Of a DNA stretch of 10,430 bases, positions 7,262-10,430 are shown piece after piece. The DNA lies in assembly GCA_030613915.1 (NCBI GenBank), contig JAUWKY010000038.1, forward strand, positions 1-10,430, written 5' to 3'. The notes below the pieces were generated by a model. It made no database searches. It was given only the letters and a program-made list of their open reading frames with translations, and was not told where the DNA came from. Each line of letters starts with the position of its first letter. The first letter of the stretch is position 1. Both the position numbers and the translations under genes were made by a program. This DNA is from Syntrophobacterales bacterium. Its GTDB lineage: Bacteria; Desulfobacterota; Syntrophobacteria; BM002.

Positions 7262-8329
7262 TCACCTACCAACAGTAACTGGCCAGGTGAATGGTCCTCT
7301 AGCCTGAGCTGGCGGGTGGCCTCTCGGATCCCCTACACGGTCGGTTGCCCGAGTGTGCAGCAACAACAGGAGTGCCTCCAGACTCAGTCTCTTGTTAATA
7401 TTATAACGCATAGCCCCTTGTACAGTGCAGGCAAGTTCAAACATTTCCAGCAGATGATCAGGCTTGAACCGTGAAGACGCACCCACCACCTTTTCGGCAA
7501 AATCTAAATTGAGGAGACTGATACTGTCCGCGGCCTCAAGCTGCTGGACGAGCAGGTCCCGAAGCCATGTTTTTAGCCACTCAAGGTCTTGCTTCAGATC
7601 TGGACCCTCGCCTTTCCACGCCTTGGCTGCAGCCAACAGATCAGTGATGTGTGATTCGTGGATCCCGGCCACAGTTTCCAGCAGCCAGCGGCGGCGGTCA
7701 AGTTGCTTTTCGTCCAGGAGCGCTGCAGCCCGAGATAGGCTGCCTCCAGCCAATTCGGCCATAATGGCCGCTTTCTCCGGCTCCACTCCGTGGGCTTGGC
7801 ATAGGTGGGTGGATATTTCCTCCGTTGCCAACGGTTGAAAGGGAAGGTTGAGGCAGCGGGAGACGATAGTGGGTAGGAGAGATGTGATTTCATAGGCAGT
7901 TAAAATGATGAGGTTCTCTGCCGGCGGTTCTTCAAGGACTTTGAGCAGAGCATTAGCCGCTTCGATCTTCATATTCTGGGCGTTGTTTATTATCGTTACT
8001 CGGTAACGACCTTCCAATGGTTTGAAACGTAAGCGCTGCTTGAGGGCACGAATCTGCTCTATCTTGATAAAGGGGCCGTCCCTTTCTATGATGTTGATAT
8101 CAGGATGGTTGCCACTTGCCGCTTTTCGACAGGAGACGCAGCGGTCGCAGCAATCTCCAGCAGCACCGTTTTCACAGTTCACCACTTTGGCGAGGGTGAG
8201 AGCCGTAAGTTGTTTGCCAATTCCCTCCATCCCGGTAAAGATAAAGCTGTGCGGCAGATGTTCCTGGGCGAGGGCCCGTCGCAATAGATTAATGATTCGC
8301 TTCTGTCCTATGATTTCGGCGAAACTCAT
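7262..8329 (-). CDS. holB: DNA polymerase III subunit delta' (clamp loader)
   Basis: HolB is the delta' subunit of the clamp-loader complex that places the beta clamp on primed DNA. The 355-residue AAA+ protein begins SFAEIIGQKRIINLL, typical of the family. It has a degenerate Walker A, GMEGIGKQ at 33-40, with Q where Thr or Ser is normal; delta' usually does not hydrolyse ATP, so this is expected. A zinc-binding cysteine cluster follows at C52, C60/C61, C64 and C67. The NALLKVLEEPP motif lies at 126-136 and the SRC motif at 157-159 (VSRCLNL). The C-terminal collar helices (about 205-327) include NINKRLSLEALLL. Residues 329-355 form a proline- and arginine-rich tail (DPRGHPPAQARGPF) beyond the collar helices, which I do not recognise. 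The ATG at 8329 is 15 nt after tmk; only weak AGGAC lies upstream. tmk-holB-ricT adjacency supports delta' over DnaX. Confidence 0.93.
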   Translation of the reverse strand: MSFAEIIGQKRIINLLRRALAQEHLPHSFIFTGMEGIGKQLTALTLAKVVNCENGAAGDCCDRCVSCRKAASGNHPDINIIERDGPFIKIEQIRALKQRLRFKPLEGRYRVTIINNAQNMKIEAANALLKVLEEPPAENLIILTAYEITSLLPTIVSRCLNLPFQPLATEEISTHLCQAHGVEPEKAAIMAELAGGSLSRAAALLDEKQLDRRRWLLETVAGIHESHITDLLAAAKAWKGEGPDLKQDLEWLKTWLRDLLVQQLEAADSISLLNLDFAEKVVGASSRFKPDHLLEMFELACTVQGAMRYNINKRLSLEALLLLLHTRATDRVGDPRGHPPAQARGPFTWPVTVGR

Positions 8330-8344
8330 CTTGAAGGTCCTGGT

Positions 8345-8986
8345 TCAGTTCTTCTGGTTCAGATATGGCTCCAGTATGGTTGCAATCTCTTCATGTAACC
8401 GCTCCAGTTCCATGGTGGCGTCCAGTATTCTGAAACGCGCAGGATTCTGTGCTGCAAGCTCCAGATAGCCCGTTCTCACCTTTTGATGAAAAGCCAAGGC
8501 CTGCTGTTCGAACCGATCTTCCCGTCCTTCCAGAGCACTATCTTCTATCCGCCGCCGGGCACGATCCAAGCCGACCTCCACTGGACAATCCAGTAACAGA
8601 GACAGGTGGGGCCAGAGCCCCTGAGTTGCCCACTGGTTGAGTTGCTGGATAAAAGCGAGATCTTGACCTCGACCGTATCCCTGGTAAGCGGTGGTAGCGT
8701 CGGCGAACCGATCACAGATGAGCCACTGGCGAGTTTCCAGGGCGGGGCGAATCACCTGGGAAATATGCTGAGCCCGGTCGGCTGCATAGAGAAACAGTTC
8801 GGTGAGTGGTTCCATTTCGCTGTGGGCAGGGTCCAGAAGCATTTTTCGTATGAGTTTGCCCAAGCGGGTCCCACCAGGTTCGCGAGTAATCAGGTGGGGG
8901 ATACCGCGTTGGGACAAAAACGTGGTCAAAAGTTCCACCTGGGTGGTTTTACCACATCCCTCTATGCCTTCGAAACTCACGAACAC
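8345..8986 (-). CDS. tmk: Thymidylate kinase
   Basis: Tmk phosphorylates dTMP to dTDP with ATP, on the path to dTTP. The 213-residue protein is full length. It shows the P-loop EGIEGCGKTT (6-15), the TREPGGT loop (34-40), and the DRF-type motif CDRFADATTAYQGYGRG starting at 91, which binds the nucleotide and Mg. The LID segment is rich in Arg (DRARRRIED around 141-149, then REDRFE at 155-160). The start is GTG at 8986, the first codon giving the normal MFVSFEGIEG beginning; AGGAGAGGAG lies about 11 nt upstream, within the end of the exoribonuclease gene. The gap to that upstream gene is 5 nt and to holB 15 nt, so all are likely on one transcript. Providing dTTP beside the clamp loader is a common bacterial arrangement. 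Confidence 0.96.
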   Translation of the reverse strand: MFVSFEGIEGCGKTTQVELLTTFLSQRGIPHLITREPGGTRLGKLIRKMLLDPAHSEMEPLTELFLYAADRAQHISQVIRPALETRQWLICDRFADATTAYQGYGRGQDLAFIQQLNQWATQGLWPHLSLLLDCPVEVGLDRARRRIEDSALEGREDRFEQQALAFHQKVRTGYLELAAQNPARFRILDATMELERLHEEIATILEPYLNQKN

Positions 8987-8991
8987 GGGGG

Positions 8992-10095
8992 CTAATGCTC
9001 CTCTCCTTTTGCAGATGAGTCTAACATATCCAAGAAACTGTAGTTCTCTGGTTCAGGCTCATCTTTGCTGTTGTCGGTCTGGATGTCGGCAACTTCTTGC
9101 CCCTCCCCGGTTCCTTTAAACACAAAACGGTCATACACTTGCTGGAACGGGGTCCAGTGCGAAGGACTTTCCTTTTCATTATCCAGCAGTCTGGTGAGAT
9201 GGTTCATTTTGGCATCCAGATTATCTGCATAGTGGAGGGCAAAGGCCTCCAGAGTCTTCGGCCGCTTGGGCGCGCCAAATTCGTACTCACCATGATGGCT
9301 TATAATCAGGTGTTGTAGAGTCAGGGACAGGGTTGGTGGAAATCCCTCGAGTTTGTCAATCTTATCTCGAACTCGCTGAACACCGAGCACCACGTGGCCC
9401 AGCAGTCTACCAGCATCGGTATAATCCAAGTGCAGTTGATAAGAAAATTCCTCAAGTTTGCCTATATCGTGAAGAATGGCAGCAGTGAGCAGCAGATCGC
9501 GATCCAACCGAGGGTAATGGTCGCAGATGCGATCCAGGAGACGAGTAACAGAGACAGTGTGCTCAAGCAGACCTCCTAGATAGGCATGATGCATGGACTT
9601 GGCAGCTGGGGCTTGCTTCATCTGTTCGACAAAAGAGCGGTCTGAGAGGAAACCCTGTAACAGACGCTGCAAGTGCTGATTTTTCACCTGTTTCGCCAGG
9701 TCCTCGAATTGCTGCCATAGTTCATTAACATCTTGCGGACCTCTTGGCAGGAAGAGGGTGGGATCAACTTCCTCGGGGTCTACCCGCTCTATGTCGCTGA
9801 TATTGAGTTGCAGTTTACCTTGATAGCGTTCTACCCTGGCGTGCACGCGCACCACATCATTGACGCTGAAGTCCTGATCAAATTCCAGAGCTCGCTCCCA
9901 GATGCGTCCCTCAGTCTCCCCGGTGTGATCGCCGAGACGAATTCTGAGAAAGGGATTGCCACTGCGGGTGTTTCCCAGAGTCTTAGCCTTGACCAGGAAG
10001 CTACTGACGAACTTCTCATTCTCTTGGAGTTCTGCAATAAAACGTTTTTTTTCCACTAACGCTGTCCAATAATTGAAATTTCCACAAATTGCCAT
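8992..10095 (-). CDS. OB-fold/HD-domain 3'-5' exoribonuclease, YhaM-like
   Basis: YhaM-type enzymes are Mn-dependent 3'-5' exonucleases acting on RNA (and single-stranded DNA) in the cytoplasm. The 367-residue protein has an OB nucleic-acid-binding domain at about 28-105 (FLVKAKTLGN to LNISDIERVD) and an HD phosphohydrolase domain at about 165-300. Likely metal ligands and motifs are MHHAYLGGLLEHT (168-180), HDIGK (209-213), SHHGEYEFGAPKRP (266-279) and HYADNLDAK (288-296), in the order and spacing of YhaM. The tail (330-367) is acidic and low in complexity. The start is uncertain: ATG at 10095 has no Shine-Dalgarno and would lie only a few bases from the predicted transcription start. GTG at 10056 (residue 14, giving VEKKRF) leaves a leader of about 45 nt and a 354-residue protein more like family members. 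It heads the operon with tmk 5 nt downstream. An HD nuclease is sure; the exact substrate is inferred. Confidence 0.9.
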   Translation of the reverse strand: MAICGNFNYWTALVEKKRFIAELQENEKFVSSFLVKAKTLGNTRSGNPFLRIRLGDHTGETEGRIWERALEFDQDFSVNDVVRVHARVERYQGKLQLNISDIERVDPEEVDPTLFLPRGPQDVNELWQQFEDLAKQVKNQHLQRLLQGFLSDRSFVEQMKQAPAAKSMHHAYLGGLLEHTVSVTRLLDRICDHYPRLDRDLLLTAAILHDIGKLEEFSYQLHLDYTDAGRLLGHVVLGVQRVRDKIDKLEGFPPTLSLTLQHLIISHHGEYEFGAPKRPKTLEAFALHYADNLDAKMNHLTRLLDNEKESPSHWTPFQQVYDRFVFKGTGEGQEVADIQTDNSKDEPEPENYSFLDMLDSSAKGEEH

Positions 10096-10108
10096 TACAA
10101 AATATTAC

Positions 10109-10136
10109 ATTTTACCTGAACCAATGCCGAAGTCAA
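10109..10136 (-). promoter_or_regulatory. Candidate sigma-70 promoter of the exoribonuclease-tmk-holB-ricT-metG operon
   Basis: On the minus strand TTGACT (10136-10131) and TAAAAT (10114-10109) are separated by 16 nt, each matching the -35 and -10 consensus at five of six positions. Transcription would start near 10102, upstream of the first operon gene. It is the best promoter-like pair I see in the window, but it is a visual match only. Confidence 0.5.
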
Positions 10137-10224
10137 AGGATAAAGGGTTTGAAGGAGGGATGCGGGAAAACCTTGGATGGGGACTCAAAAAGTTTTTCTC
10201 TCGTGGGAAAAGGTAGGGGGTAAT

Positions 10225-10373
10225 GCCAGTAGTCCGTGGTCAGTTGTCCGTTGTGACTCACTCCGTTCGCCGCATAGCGCCAAGCGCACAGCGTATAGCG
10301 TGTTGTTGCCATCTATTCATCCGTTAGGAGCTTTTTGCAACGGACCACAGACGACGGACGACGGACCAACTAC
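10225..10373. repeat. Composite inverted heptad repeat element (GTCCGT family around GCRYAGC family)
   Basis: The left arm (10225-10259) is five 7-nt units such as GTCCGTG and GTCAGTT. The right arm (10339-10373) is five 7-nt units of the opposite orientation, such as GACGGAC. GTCCGTTG at 10246-10253 pairs exactly with CAACGGAC at 10338-10345. Between the arms a second, direct array occupies 10272-10299: four 7-nt units of form GCRYAGC or close, such as GCATAGC and GCACAGC. The right arm runs into the stop codon of the partial gene at the window edge. The neighbouring stretch 10137-10224 shows no gene or clear motif. An open frame over 10177-10377 is only the repeat read through. Confidence 0.75.
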
Positions 10374-10430
10374 CTAAATTGCTTGGCGTAAGCAGCCGCC
10401 TCAAGTCCAGCCACACAGCCCTCTCCCACC
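10370..10430 (-). CDS. C-terminal fragment, possibly thioredoxin-reductase-like flavoprotein (5' part outside window)
   Basis: On the minus strand a frame open from the window edge ends at TAG 10372-10370 and encodes about 19 residues containing GEGCVAGLEAAAYAKQF. This resembles the last helix of FAD-dependent thioredoxin reductases, where the family typically reads A-x-G-x-GC-x-AA-LEAE-x-Y and contacts the FAD. The likeness rests on very few residues, so another FAD/NAD(P)-binding oxidoreductase is possible, and so is chance. If real, the gene lies upstream of the exoribonuclease operon on the same strand and ends directly in the repeat element. Confidence 0.4.
   Translation of the reverse strand, partial: VGEGCVAGLEAAAYAKQFR

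Noticed and set aside
9733..10059. 108-codon plus-strand frame opposite the exoribonuclease 5' end
   Set aside because: Antisense to the OB domain coding region; no motif, no ribosome site.
10225..10373. CRISPR-like array
   Set aside because: Units are 7 nt with no unique spacers of regular length and no cas genes in the window.
10177..10377. 66-codon plus-strand frame upstream of the exoribonuclease gene
   Set aside because: Its sequence is the heptad arrays translated (SPWSVVRCDS, SAKRTAYSV); no ribosome site and no known family.
1..10430. Defence island, prophage, insertion sequence or toxin-antitoxin system
   Set aside because: No transposase, integrase, nuclease-defence or toxin-like gene was found; apart from a DUF116 and a PASTA protein, the CDS are recognisable housekeeping genes or a short edge fragment.
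1..10430. tRNA or rRNA genes
   Set aside because: No cloverleaf-like segment or rRNA signature was noticed by eye; the gaps are short and largely filled by repeats.

Overview
The window carries ordinary bacterial chromosome with tightly packed housekeeping genes and moderate GC. The gene content and order (fmt, a DUF116 membrane protein, rsmB, a PASTA protein, rpe) and the single-knuckle MetG with a fused tRNA-binding domain fit a Desulfobacterota (former Deltaproteobacteria) genome, possibly a sulfate-reducing or syntrophic lineage. This is inferred from remembered gene neighbourhoods and sequence style; no rRNA or other phylogenetic marker was compared.

Plus strand, 1-4317: the 3' end of fmt (Met-tRNA formyltransferase), a cysteine-rich DUF116 membrane protein, rsmB (16S rRNA m5C967 methyltransferase), a membrane-anchored protein with three PASTA domains, and rpe (ribulose-5-phosphate 3-epimerase). 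fmt/DUF116 and DUF116/rsmB overlap, so they look translationally coupled. A 156-bp gap holding a heptad repeat element precedes the PASTA gene. rpe follows PASTA by 11 nt.

Minus strand, 10095-4416, converging on rpe: a YhaM-like OB/HD 3'-5' exoribonuclease, tmk, holB, ricT (PSP1/YaaT family) and metG. This runs as one operon with gaps of 5, 15 and 51 nt and a 4-nt ATGA overlap at ricT/metG. A plausible sigma-70 promoter lies just upstream of the exoribonuclease gene. The order tmk-holB-ricT, with metG nearby, resembles the Bacillus subtilis tmk...holB-yaaT...metS cluster. The operon joins dTTP synthesis and clamp loading to RNA decay and Met-tRNA charging. At the right edge a short minus-strand fragment resembles the C-terminus of a thioredoxin-reductase-like flavoprotein.

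I see no clear novel defence, mobile or metabolic system. The non-housekeeping signal is a set of short-period repeat elements at the 3' ends of genes. Two are inverted 7-nt arrays of a GGCAG family (after rsmB and after rpe). One is a composite inverted 7-nt array of a GTCCGT family enclosing a second 7-nt family (10225-10373). One is an 8-nt array read through in frame as the C-terminal tail of RicT. The genes of least known function are the DUF116 and PASTA proteins.
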